Source: Haloarcula rubra
Lineage (GTDB): Archaea > Halobacteriota > Halobacteria > Halobacteriales > Haloarculaceae
DNA length: 64,000 nucleotides
NCBI RefSeq assembly: GCF_019599465.1
Contig: NZ_RKLR01000001.1
Location: 310,001 to 374,000, forward strand
Direction of reading: 5' to 3'
In this document: positions 1-7,613 of the stretch, in pieces
Position numbering within the stretch: position 1 is the stretch's first letter
Layout of the letters: every line of letters begins with the position of its first letter
Notes under the pieces: generated by a model
Seen by the model: the letters and a program-made list of their open reading frames with translations, nothing else
Told to the model about the DNA's origin: nothing
Database searches by the model: none
Position numbers and translations under genes: made by a program

Positions 1-313
1 GGAACTCGCTCCCCTCGTCCGCCCACGTGAGCGCCGTCGTCGCGTTGCGGTCGGCGTCCGTGACGACGACGGCGAGTCTGGTCGTGCTGGTAGTCGTCAG
101 TCGGTCGCCGCCCTCGTGTGACACCGTGACCGACCCGGCCTCGGCGTCGTAGGTGCCCTGCACGTCGACGGCGGGCGTCGCCGTCTGCAGGTCGGCACCG
201 GGGCCGACGACGAGCGCCGCCAGCCCCGCGACGGCCAGCGCCGCCAGTAGCCAGACTGCGACGCGTTCGACGGTCACGACTCCGCGCGAGTCCGACCGGG
301 GAGTCCCCCTCAT
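1..313 (-). CDS. Type IV pilin-like secreted protein, N-terminal part (runs off the window)
   Basis: The reading frame starts with ATG at 313 and runs to the window edge without a stop, so only about the first 104 residues are present. A short charged N-terminus is followed by one hydrophobic helix (about residues 16-40, VAVWLLAALAVAGLAALVV). After it comes a beta-rich stretch with VTVSHEGGDRL, which resembles the conserved 'v.i.H.GGd' segment of the haloarchaeal type IV pilin N-terminal domain. I infer a membrane-anchored pilin or pseudopilin exposed on the cell surface. The prepilin peptidase site is not a clear textbook match, so a generic single-pass surface protein remains possible. It is divergent from dnaJ. 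Confidence 0.5.
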   Translation of the reverse strand, partial: MRGTPRSDSRGVVTVERVAVWLLAALAVAGLAALVVGPGADLQTATPAVDVQGTYDAEAGSVTVSHEGGDRLTTTSTTRLAVVVTDADRNATTALTWADEGSEF

Positions 314-445
314 TGGTGCATCCGTCCAGCGGCACGGAGATAAGCGCCCCGGTCACGCGTCGGTAGCGGCCACGTTCGTCAGGGCACCGACCGGTACCAG
401 ACCCGTTCCGTTGAAGTGGCTGAATCCAGTATCCACGCACAACGA

Positions 446-1588
446 ATGAGTCAGGATTTCTACGAGATACTGGGCGTCTCGCGGGACGCCTCCGAAGACG
501 AGATACAGGAGGCGTATCGCGAGAAAGCCCGAGAGTTCCACCCGGACGTGAGCGACGACCCGAACGCAGAGGAGAAGTTCAAGAAGGCGAAGAAGGCCAA
601 AGAGGTGCTCACCGACGAGGAGAAGCGCCAGATGTACGACCAGATGGGGCACGAGCGCTTCGAACAGGCCGAGAAGCGCGGCGGTGCCGGCGGCCGTGGT
701 GGGATGGGTGGCGACCCGTTCGGCGGTGGCGCCGGTGGGTTCGACATGCAGGACATCTTCGACCAGTTCTTCGGCGGCGGCGGTCGCCGGGGTGGGGGCA
801 ACCGCCCGCGACAGGGCCAGGACCTCCAGACGCGGCTGGAGATAGACCTCGAAGAGGCCTACACCGGAGCGACCAAGCAGTTGACCGTCACGCGCCCGGA
901 GACCTGTGACGACTGCGACGGCGAGGGGCACCCACCGGGGGCCGACTCACAGACATGTCCCGAGTGCAACGGGCAGGGCCAGACCACGCGGGTCCAGCAG
1001 ACCCCGATGGGACGGGTCCAGCAGACCGCCACCTGTCGCCGCTGTGAGGGCGAGGGGACGCTGTACGACGAGACCTGTTCGACCTGCGGCGGGAACGGCA
1101 CCGTCCAGAACGAGGCGTCGCTGGAAGTGGAGATTCCGCCGGGCGTCGAAGACGGCCAGAGCCTCCGGATGGAACGCGAGGGCGCGCCGGGCGAACGCGG
1201 CGGCCCCAACGGCGACCTGCTCATCCAGTTGTCGGTCCGGGACCACCCGGACTTCGAGCGCGAGGGCGACGATCTCTCGCACCAGCACCCCATCTCCTTC
1301 CCGCAGGCCGTCTTCGGCGACACGGTCAGCGTGCCGACGCTGGACGGCGACGTCGAGATGGACATCCCCTCCGGTACCCAGAGCGGCGAGGTGTTCCGGT
1401 TGGAGGGCAAAGGGATGCCTCGCCTCCGGCGCCGGGGGAACGGCGACCTCTACGTGCAGGTGCAGGTCGTCACGCCCGACAGCCTCAACGACGAGCAACG
1501 CGAGGCCCTCGAACAGTTCGCCGAGGCCGGCGGCGAGGAGGTCGACGTCGAGGAAGGCTTCTTCGAGAAACTGAAGAACTCGCTGTAA
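446..1588 (+). CDS. dnaJ: Chaperone DnaJ (Hsp40)
   Basis: DnaJ stimulates the ATPase of DnaK and hands it unfolded proteins in the cytoplasm. The 380-aa product has the full type I layout. The J domain spans residues 1-70 with HPD at 32-34. A Gly/Phe-rich linker (about 75-120) follows, then four CxxCxGxG zinc repeats (CDDCDGEG, CPECNGQG, CRRCEGEG, CSTCGGNG), then the C-terminal substrate-binding domain with VFGDTVSVPTLDG. The ATG at 446 gives the normal MSQDFYEILG start; a GTG 30 bases upstream would add an unlikely extension. dnaK and grpE, often next to dnaJ in archaea, are not in the visible flank. Confidence 0.96.
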   Translation: MSQDFYEILGVSRDASEDEIQEAYREKAREFHPDVSDDPNAEEKFKKAKKAKEVLTDEEKRQMYDQMGHERFEQAEKRGGAGGRGGMGGDPFGGGAGGFDMQDIFDQFFGGGGRRGGGNRPRQGQDLQTRLEIDLEEAYTGATKQLTVTRPETCDDCDGEGHPPGADSQTCPECNGQGQTTRVQQTPMGRVQQTATCRRCEGEGTLYDETCSTCGGNGTVQNEASLEVEIPPGVEDGQSLRMEREGAPGERGGPNGDLLIQLSVRDHPDFEREGDDLSHQHPISFPQAVFGDTVSVPTLDGDVEMDIPSGTQSGEVFRLEGKGMPRLRRRGNGDLYVQVQVVTPDSLNDEQREALEQFAEAGGEEVDVEEGFFEKLKNSL

Positions 1589-1661
1589 CCGACGGCTCGA
1601 CGAACCGGGCCGGAGCGCGCGTTCCGTCTGGCTTTTGTCCGGTGACGCCCAACGGTCGGGC

Positions 1662-2408
1662 ATGCAGGTACTCGGTGACCTCGTCGCAGACGGGCGCGGC
1701 CGTGAGGGCCCCCTGTTTACCGCACCGGAGCGAACGGCGCCGTACAGCTATCGGGACTTCTGTACGAACGTCTGGAAGGGTGGGAACCTGATGCGCCACT
1801 ACGGCGTCCGGCACGGGACCCGCGTGGCCGTCGTCGCCGGCCCGAAGGACCCCGTCGACGGCGACGAACCGGGCTATCTCGGCGACGCCCCGGACCCGCT
1901 GCTGGCCGTCCTCGCGGCGACGCTCGACGGCGCTATCGTCGACGTGGACCCCCCGAGCGCCGTGGACGCGACGGCACTCGTCGCCCCGGCGGCGTGGCTG
2001 GACCGCTACGAACTCGGTCCGGGGACGAAAGCGCTGGCCTACGGCGGGCCGAGCGACGACCCCACCGTCGCCCAGTTCGAGCGCGAACTGTGGAGCGAGA
2101 ACCCCCTCCAACCGCCGGGCGACGTCGCGCCCGACGACCCCGCGCTGGCCGGCACCGAGACCTACACGCACGGCGACCTACTGGCGGCGAGCGAGCGAGT
2201 CGTCGCGGACTACGACCTCGATGGCGACACCGAGGTGGCGCTGCGGGCGCCGGTCACCACCGCGGGCGCAATCGTCGCCGGCCTGCTCGCGCCGATGCGA
2301 GCGGGCGCGACGGTGTTGCTGGGCGGCGAGGGCGACGTGGCCGTCGCTCCGGAGGGCGTCGACGTGCCGGAAGGACGAGCGATTCTACCGAGCGATATCT
2401 CGTTGTGA
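1662..2408 (+). CDS. AMP-binding-enzyme-like protein (truncated acyl-CoA synthetase homologue)
   Basis: This 248-aa cytoplasmic protein follows dnaJ by 73 bases. The N-terminal part (SYRDFCTNVWKGGNLMRHYG, then GTRVAVVAG) resembles the start of the AMP-binding/acyl-CoA synthetase fold. At 248 residues it is much shorter than the roughly 500-600 of an active synthetase, and I see no adenylate-forming signature (STG-TGxPKG) or C-terminal lysine domain. The family link is inference from local resemblance. It probably does not catalyse acyl-CoA formation and may be a regulatory or binding derivative. ATG at 1662 is preferred to an upstream TTG. Confidence 0.6.
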   Translation: MQVLGDLVADGRGREGPLFTAPERTAPYSYRDFCTNVWKGGNLMRHYGVRHGTRVAVVAGPKDPVDGDEPGYLGDAPDPLLAVLAATLDGAIVDVDPPSAVDATALVAPAAWLDRYELGPGTKALAYGGPSDDPTVAQFERELWSENPLQPPGDVAPDDPALAGTETYTHGDLLAASERVVADYDLDGDTEVALRAPVTTAGAIVAGLLAPMRAGATVLLGGEGDVAVAPEGVDVPEGRAILPSDISL

Positions 2409-2564
2409 GAAACGGTATTCGCCGCCGAAACCGTGGCGAAAGGCCGAACCACGTGGCTCTCCGTGAGGCCCCGGTCCGTTCGGTTCCAGGCCACTCCCTG
2501 TCAGTCTGGTACCCGGTGACTCCGATTTCTTAACGGTTTTGTCCGTTCGCCTGTAACGACAGGT

Positions 2565-2750
2565 ATGGAATTCGACTTCGCGCGCTCCGTGGGCCCCCTG
2601 GTCGTTATTGTCGCCGTCGCGGCGGTCATGCTCACGACCGTGATGACTCCCTCGACAGTGTTCATGATGGTCCTCCCCTCGATGATCGTCTTCTCGGTCG
2701 TCGCGTTCCTCTTCGGGATGAAGCACGGCGAGTTCCGCGCCGGTGCGTAA
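2565..2750 (+). CDS. Small two-helix membrane protein (61 aa)
   Basis: A tiny integral membrane protein with two hydrophobic segments (about residues 10-29 and 31-51) and a short charged tail, MKHGEFRAGA. It has a clean ATG and an AT-containing upstream block (ATTTCTTAACGG at about 2523) that could be its promoter. The layout is like short conserved haloarchaeal membrane proteins of unknown function. I do not recognise a role, and its neighbours are not informative. Confidence 0.7.
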   Translation: MEFDFARSVGPLVVIVAVAAVMLTTVMTPSTVFMMVLPSMIVFSVVAFLFGMKHGEFRAGA

Positions 2751-2943
2751 AACGCCGGCCCGCTCACCGACAGCCCCTGAAGCGAGGGGTCCGTCGGCTC
2801 GGACGCCAGGCGATTCTGACGACCGTCGGTAACTGGCCTGTCCCGTGACTCGACACGGTGGCCGATACCTGTCTCCGGCGGCAGACTCGTGGAAAGGCTG
2901 GCTGGTCCGTAGGCCAGAGCGGCGCCTGTGGCTGATCTCGTGG

Positions 2944-3684
2944 CTACTCGGTCGGGCGAGCGAAGTCCGCGAGCGTCACCAGCAGTCCCAGCACCCATCC
3001 GACGGGGAACGAGATGGCGACCCACATCACCACGTAGGCCGCGCCTTCGAGGTCGAACGTCCGGGAGAACAGGTCGGCGAGTCCGACGGGGGCCAGCAGG
3101 TTGTCCAACAGCCACTGTGCGAGCGCGGTGCTGTTGGGGAGGACGACGGCGGCGAGCGTCTTCGAGAACAGCGCCGCCACGACCGGTGGGAGGAAGATGG
3201 CGGTCATCGCGAACGGGTAGGCCAGTGTGACGGTCGTCCCGCGACCGCCGAGGGCGCGGGTACCGACGGCCAGCGCCGCCGAGACGGTGGCGACGGCGCC
3301 CGCGAGACCGATTGCGAGGACGCCGCCGGCGACGAGGTCCAGTTCGAAGCGCGCGAGTGCGGTGAGGCCACCCCACACCAGAACCGAGAGGAGGACGACC
3401 CCGAGGAGGCCCAGTCGCGTCGCCGTCCCGTCGATACGACGGGTCTGGAACCGGACGAACGCGCCGAGCAACACGAGGGGGTAGACGAGGCCGATGACCG
3501 GGACGCCGACGGCCGACCAGAGTCGGTACAACAGCATGCCGAACTGCGAGTCCGGCGTCCACGTGCCCAGTACGGTGTCGCCCGCGTTGCGCTGGCGCGG
3601 GTAGACTATCTCCATCCACGTCTCGTGTAACCGCCTGAGGTCGACGCGTATCCCACTGACGACCCCGTCGCTCCCGGTAGCCAT
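2944..3684 (-). CDS. Multi-pass membrane protein, unknown function (246 aa)
   Basis: A soluble N-terminal segment of about 55 residues (MATGSDGVVSGIRVDLRRLH, with WMEIVYPRQRNAGDTVLG) precedes five or six hydrophobic helices between residues 60 and 240. No transporter or enzyme motif is visible. The helices are Val/Leu/Ala-rich with few charges, as in other haloarchaeal membrane proteins without a known role. The ATG at 3684 is the only sensible start. It is convergent with the 61-aa gene and lies 90 bases downstream of the aldo/keto reductase on the same strand, so they may share a transcript. Confidence 0.7.
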   Translation of the reverse strand: MATGSDGVVSGIRVDLRRLHETWMEIVYPRQRNAGDTVLGTWTPDSQFGMLLYRLWSAVGVPVIGLVYPLVLLGAFVRFQTRRIDGTATRLGLLGVVLLSVLVWGGLTALARFELDLVAGGVLAIGLAGAVATVSAALAVGTRALGGRGTTVTLAYPFAMTAIFLPPVVAALFSKTLAAVVLPNSTALAQWLLDNLLAPVGLADLFSRTFDLEGAAYVVMWVAISFPVGWVLGLLVTLADFARPTE

Positions 3685-3774
3685 ACGCGCCAGTTTACCC
3701 CTCCCACCGTTAAAGGTTTCAGGCCGAGACGGCCGTCCTGACAGCGCAGCGACAGGGTGACGGGCGAATTCGCG

Positions 3775-4614
3775 TCAGTCCCAGGCGTCCGGACCGAAGT
3801 CCGGGTCGATGCGGCGGTCGGTCCGCTCGACGTCGTCGATGCGGGCCACCTCCTCGTCCGAGAGGTCGAGGGTGGTGCTCGACAGGTTGTCGACGATGTG
3901 GTCGCGGCCGGTCGCCTTCGGGATGGCCGTGACACCCTTCTCGCGGAGCCACGCGAGGCTGACCTGCGCCGCGCTGACGCCGTGGTCGTCGGCGATGCCC
4001 GTGAGCACGTCGCTCTCGAACACTTCGCCGCGGGCCAGCGGCGAGTAGGCGACGAGTTCGTAGTCGTGCTCGGCCGCGTGGGCGCGGAGTTCCTCCTGCG
4101 GGAGGAACGGGTGCATCTCGACCTGATTGGCGAACACCGGCGCGTCGAGAACCTCCATCGCTTCCTCGACGTGGTGGGGTTCGAAGTTCGAGACGCCGAC
4201 GTTTCGAATCGCACCCTGCTCGTACAGTTCGTCGAACGCCGCCAGCGTCTCCTCGGCGTCGTACTCGCCGCTCGGCCAGTGAACGTACAGCAGGTCCACG
4301 GCGTCGACGCCGAGGTCGTCGAGGCTGTCGGCGACGCTGTCGAGGACGTCGTCGTACGCGAGGTTCGACGTCCAGACCTTCGTCGCGAGGAACACGTCTT
4401 CGCGGGCGACGTCCGCCGCGGCGATGCCGTCGCCTACGGCGTCCTCGTTGCCGTACGCCTGTGCGGTGTCGACGTGGCGATAGCCCGCCTCCAGCGCCGT
4501 CTGGACGCTCGTCGCACACTCCTCCGGGTCGTCGTTCTGCCACGTTCCGAGGCCGAGCATCGGCATACCGCTCGCTCGCGGGACGCTATCGAGTGTCGAG
4601 TTCTGTGGAGTCAT
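3775..4614 (-). CDS. Aldo/keto reductase
   Basis: NAD(P)H-dependent reductase of aldehydes or ketones; the physiological substrate is unknown. The 279-aa product is the usual AKR length. It shows LGLGTWQ at the first strand and the catalytic tetrad: Asp and Tyr in GYRHVDTAQAYGNEDAVG, Lys in VFLATKVW and His in LLYVHWP. The cofactor-binding end IPKATGRDHI is also present. I place the start at ATG 4614; an internal ATG at 4566 (MPMLGLGTW) is an alternative that keeps the whole barrel. The frame remains open further upstream but that extension lacks AKR-like sequence. It is divergent from halocyanin. Confidence 0.93.
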   Translation of the reverse strand: MTPQNSTLDSVPRASGMPMLGLGTWQNDDPEECATSVQTALEAGYRHVDTAQAYGNEDAVGDGIAAADVAREDVFLATKVWTSNLAYDDVLDSVADSLDDLGVDAVDLLYVHWPSGEYDAEETLAAFDELYEQGAIRNVGVSNFEPHHVEEAMEVLDAPVFANQVEMHPFLPQEELRAHAAEHDYELVAYSPLARGEVFESDVLTGIADDHGVSAAQVSLAWLREKGVTAIPKATGRDHIVDNLSSTTLDLSDEEVARIDDVERTDRRIDPDFGPDAWD

Positions 4615-4682
4615 GTACCGGTCCCAAGTGCCTGCGCCCGAAAGGGGTTGGGAAAGCGGCCACGGGGACCGATTGGAAACCG

Positions 4683-4690
4683 ACATATTC
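4683..4690 (+). promoter_or_regulatory. TATA element for halocyanin
   Basis: ACATATTC lies 28-35 bases upstream of the halocyanin ATG at 4718, the spacing expected for an archaeal TATA box and a short-leader transcript. Confidence 0.5.
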
Positions 4691-4717
4691 ACGACGGGGA
4701 CCACCCAAAGCCCGAGT

Positions 4718-5413
4718 ATGACAGACGGTAGTGCGGACGTGTCTCGCCGGGCGTTCATGCGGACCGCCGCAGGGGCCACCGCGGCCTCCGCTGCCGCGGG
4801 GACCGCTGCTGCACAGGAGAGCGGCGGAAACAACACGAGCGACGGCGGTGGCGGCGGTGGCGGCGGCAGTGCCGGCCCGCCGGACTACGGTAGTTGGTTC
4901 AGCAACGTCGGCAACTTCGACGGGGAGACGGTCGACGCCACCGGACAGGACGAGGTGACCGTCACCGTCGGTGCCGAGGGCAACGGCGGCGCCTTCGCCT
5001 TCGACCCGCCCGCGGTCCACGTCGACAACGGCGCGACGGTCAAGTTCGAGTGGACCGGCAACGGCGGCGGCCACAACGTCAAGTCCGACGGTGACGGTCC
5101 CCTCGACTCGGGGTCAGCGGTCGCTTCCTCCGGGGTCAACTACGAACACACCTTCGAGAACGACGGCATCTTCAAATACGTCTGTGTCCCCCACGAGGGG
5201 CTGGGCATGAAAGGCGCCGTCGTCGTCGGCACCGACTACCCGACGTCGGGCGGCGGGGGCGGCGGGGGCGGCGGGGACGGTGGCTCTCCCGAAGTCCCGG
5301 GAAGCGCGAAGACGCTCGGCGTCGCCACGTCGTTCGTGATGGTCGCGACGCTCGGCCTCGCGTACTTCTTCATGCGGTACGGCGGCGACTACGAGACGCC
5401 CGACGTGGAGTGA
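4718..5413 (+). CDS. Halocyanin-type blue copper protein
   Basis: An extracellular, membrane-attached electron carrier of the plastocyanin/halocyanin family, likely donating to or accepting from respiratory complexes. The 231-aa product begins with a Tat signal (SRRAFMRTAAG, then an Ala-rich helix). A Gly-rich linker comes next, then the cupredoxin domain with all four copper ligands: His in GGGHNVKSD, and Cys, His and Met in CVPHEGLGMKG. A second poly-Gly linker leads to a C-terminal membrane helix (about 195-215) and a short cytoplasmic tail. The C-terminal anchor means the copper site faces out. ATG 4718 is chosen because it starts just before the Tat motif. Confidence 0.93.
   Translation: MTDGSADVSRRAFMRTAAGATAASAAAGTAAAQESGGNNTSDGGGGGGGGSAGPPDYGSWFSNVGNFDGETVDATGQDEVTVTVGAEGNGGAFAFDPPAVHVDNGATVKFEWTGNGGGHNVKSDGDGPLDSGSAVASSGVNYEHTFENDGIFKYVCVPHEGLGMKGAVVVGTDYPTSGGGGGGGGGDGGSPEVPGSAKTLGVATSFVMVATLGLAYFFMRYGGDYETPDVE
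5248..5276 (+). repeat. G-quadruplex-type G-run repeat inside halocyanin
   Basis: Four G runs (3, 5, 5 and 4 G) are separated by three identical CGGC loops, matching the G3+N1-7 quadruplex rule on the coding strand. It encodes the poly-Gly linker between the copper domain and the membrane anchor. A milder GGC/GGT repeat at about 4846-4872 encodes the first linker. Confidence 0.6.
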
Positions 5414-5434
5414 GCGACCGCGTATCGGACCGAC

Positions 5435-5959
5435 TCAGACCGAGTCCGGTCCGGTGTGAATCTCCAGGTCGACGTCGCGGTGCTGTCCCTCGATGTCCGC
5501 CACGACTCGCTCGACGATACGCGTCGCTTCCTTGCGAATCAGGGGCTTGACTTTCTCGACGACCCAGTCCAGCGAGACGAGTCGCGGCAGGTCGACGGCG
5601 TTCGACGACGCCGAGTCGGGGTCGAACTCGATGTGGAGGACGACCCGCGAGGCGACGTCGACGCCGTCGGGCGCCGGCACTTCCTCCACCTGCCAGTACC
5701 CGTCGGCGTCGATGTCCTTGACGATGCGCCAGTCGATGCGTTCGGGTTCGTCGACGCCGGTCACCTCCGACCGCGCGGTGTAGGTGAGTTTCCACCACGA
5801 GAACACGAGGTCGTAGTTGGTCCCGGGCGTCCCGTCACCGTCCTGCGTGACCCGGTCGATGTACTCCGAGTAGCGCGCGTACCCCGGGAAGTCCAGCAGG
5901 AACTCGTACATCTCCTCGGGGGGTGCGTACACGACCGTACTGACCTCGACTTCGTCCAC
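5435..5959 (-). CDS. SRPBCC / START-like ligand-binding protein
   Basis: A 174-aa cytoplasmic protein with the helix-grip fold of the polyketide cyclase/START superfamily: EVSTVVYAPPEEMYEFLLDFPGYARYSEYI at the N-terminus, a central YDLVFSWWKLTYTARSEV beta segment, and a C-terminal helix with DWVVEKVKPLIRKEA. Members bind hydrophobic ligands or act as coenzyme Q-type chaperones; the ligand here is not predictable. I choose the GTG start at 5959 because a TATA-like GAAAGTTTAC lies 26-35 bases upstream, fitting a leaderless mRNA. The next in-frame ATG, at 6049, would add 30 unrelated residues and span that promoter. Confidence 0.85.
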   Translation of the reverse strand: MDEVEVSTVVYAPPEEMYEFLLDFPGYARYSEYIDRVTQDGDGTPGTNYDLVFSWWKLTYTARSEVTGVDEPERIDWRIVKDIDADGYWQVEEVPAPDGVDVASRVVLHIEFDPDSASSNAVDLPRLVSLDWVVEKVKPLIRKEATRIVERVVADIEGQHRDVDLEIHTGPDSV

Positions 5960-5984
5960 ACGCGCAATGCGGAGGGGTCCGGAG

Positions 5985-5994
5985 GTAAACTTTC
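5985..5994 (-). promoter_or_regulatory. TATA element for the SRPBCC gene
   Basis: Reading on the minus strand, GAAAGTTTAC sits 26-35 bases before the GTG at 5959. Its position decides the start codon choice. Confidence 0.45.
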
Positions 5995-6062
5995 GGGCGT
6001 GAGCGCCGAACGCGGTCGACAATGTTGCCGGAAGATTTCTCGTACGCATGAGACAGAAGGAG

Positions 6063-6073
6063 AAATATTATTA
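6063..6073 (+). promoter_or_regulatory. TATA element for the winged-helix gene
   Basis: AAATATTATTA is a clear AT block 26-36 bases upstream of the ATG at 6099, in otherwise GC-rich DNA. Confidence 0.6.
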
Positions 6074-6098
6074 CCCTGTATGCGATAGGGGAGAGCAC

Positions 6099-6371
6099 AT
6101 GAGTGCATCCGACGTCCAACACGTCGAGGACGAGGACGGCGAAGCAGACGGATGGGAGGCCGTCAGAGACCTCCCACCGAGCGCGAAACTCGTCGCGAAG
6201 GTACTGGAGTACAACGAGACGCTCACGCAGAGCCAACTCGCCGAGGAGACGTTGCTGCCGCCCCGAACCGTCCGGTACGCGCTGAACCGTCTCGAAGAAG
6301 TCGGCGTCGTCGACTCCCGGTTCTCCTTCGCGGACGCGCGAAAGCGAATCTACACGCTCAGTATCGAGTGA
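6099..6371 (+). CDS. Small winged helix-turn-helix transcription regulator
   Basis: A 90-aa DNA-binding protein of the MarR/ArsR-like winged-helix class. After an acidic tail (residues 1-25) comes LPPSAKLVAKVLEYNETLTQ, then the recognition region QLAEETLLPPRTVRYALNRL and the wing GVVDSRFSFADARKRIYTL. There is no ligand domain, so it may act as a dimer on a single site. It precedes cetZ by 104 bases on the same strand, which suggests a regulatory or operon relation. Cotranscription is inference, since cetZ also has its own AT-rich block. Confidence 0.85.
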   Translation: MSASDVQHVEDEDGEADGWEAVRDLPPSAKLVAKVLEYNETLTQSQLAEETLLPPRTVRYALNRLEEVGVVDSRFSFADARKRIYTLSIE

Positions 6372-6475
6372 GCACGCCGGCGGCCCGTCACCGGGCGTCC
6401 CCGAGCCACCGGTGTGGCCGGGACGCGTGCGCTCCCGGGGCAACGTTGATTAGTTACCCGACAGAGACGTTGCAC

Positions 6476-7549
6476 ATGAAAGTCGTCCTGATTGGTGTGG
6501 GACAGGCCGGTGGGAAGGTCACACAGTCCCTCGCAGAGTTCGACTACGAGATGGGGTTCGACGCCGTCCGCGGCGCACTCGCGGTGAACACGGCGCGACC
6601 GGACCTCCAGAACCTCGACATCGACACGGCCCTCATCGGCCAGGACCGGGTGAAGGGCCACGGGGTCGGTGGCGACAACGAACTGGGCGCCCAGATAATG
6701 CAGGAGAACGCGACGGAGGTGCTCGACAACCTCGACGGCCGCATCACCACCGAGGCGGAGGCCGTCGTCGTCGTCGCCGGCCTCGGCGGCGGGACTGGCT
6801 CCGGGGGCGCGCCGATGCTGGCTCGCGAACTCAAACGCATCTACGAGATACCGGTCTACGTCCTCGGCATCCTCCCCGGCAAGGACGAAGGCGGCCTCTA
6901 TCAGGCCAACGCCGGTCGCTCCCTGAAGACGGCCGCCCGCGAGGCCGACTCGCTGCTCCTCGTCGACAACGACGCGTGGCGCGGGAGCGGCGACAGCGTC
7001 GCCGAGGGCTACGAGCGCATCAACGACGCCATCTCCCAGCGCGTCGGCCTCTTGCTCGCCTCCGGTGAGGCCGTCGAGGGCGTCGGCGAGAGCGTCGTCG
7101 ACTCCTCCGAGATAATCAACACGCTCCGGGGCGGCGGCATCTCCTCCATCGGCTACGCCAGCGCACAGGCCAGCGAGGACCCCAGCGAGAACGTCAACAC
7201 CATCACGAGCGTCACCCGCAACGCCCTCCTGACGAGCATGAGCCTCCCGAACGCCGTCGAAGCCGAGTCTGCCCTGCTGGTCGTCGCCGGCGACCCGGAA
7301 CGGCTCTCCCGGAAGGGCGTCGAACGCGCCCGCCGCTGGGTCGAAGACCAGACCGGCAGTATGGAAGTCCGCGGCGGGGACTTCCCGCTCGGATCCGACA
7401 AGATAGCCGCACTGGTCCTCCTCTCGGGCGTCGAGCGCTCTGGGCGCGTCGACGAGTTCATGCAGAAGGCCAACGAGGCCGCGAAGTCACAGGGCGGGAG
7501 CGTCGACCCCGACGAGTTCGACAACGAGGACCTAGACAGCCTCCTCTAG
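6476..7549 (+). CDS. cetZ: Tubulin-like GTPase CetZ
   Basis: CetZ proteins are tubulin/FtsZ-superfamily GTPases that polymerise near the envelope and control haloarchaeal cell shape and motility. The 357-aa product has the N-terminal GVGQAGGKV nucleotide loop, VKGHGVGGDNELGA, and the tubulin signature GGGTGSGGAP (about residues 105-115). LGILPGKDEGGLY and LLLVDNDAW follow, and a T7-loop region lies near YERINDAISQRVG. The acidic C-terminal tail is typical. The VKGHGVGGDNELGA segment marks CetZ rather than FtsZ. Which CetZ subgroup it belongs to cannot be decided by eye. Confidence 0.93.
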   Translation: MKVVLIGVGQAGGKVTQSLAEFDYEMGFDAVRGALAVNTARPDLQNLDIDTALIGQDRVKGHGVGGDNELGAQIMQENATEVLDNLDGRITTEAEAVVVVAGLGGGTGSGGAPMLARELKRIYEIPVYVLGILPGKDEGGLYQANAGRSLKTAAREADSLLLVDNDAWRGSGDSVAEGYERINDAISQRVGLLLASGEAVEGVGESVVDSSEIINTLRGGGISSIGYASAQASEDPSENVNTITSVTRNALLTSMSLPNAVEAESALLVVAGDPERLSRKGVERARRWVEDQTGSMEVRGGDFPLGSDKIAALVLLSGVERSGRVDEFMQKANEAAKSQGGSVDPDEFDNEDLDSLL

Positions 7550-7613
7550 GTGCGGTTTCTCCAGTGGGCCAGTCCCGATTAGAGGCGTGTCCAGCCCGCG
7601 AACTGAGAGCGGC

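Noticed and set aside
1662-2408. Frameshifted full-length acyl-CoA synthetase
   Set aside because: No continuation of the adenylate-forming domain is seen in other frames downstream, so it is a naturally short protein.
4615-4836. N-terminal extension of the aldo/keto reductase
   Set aside because: It overlaps the divergent halocyanin gene and its promoter and has no reductase-like sequence.
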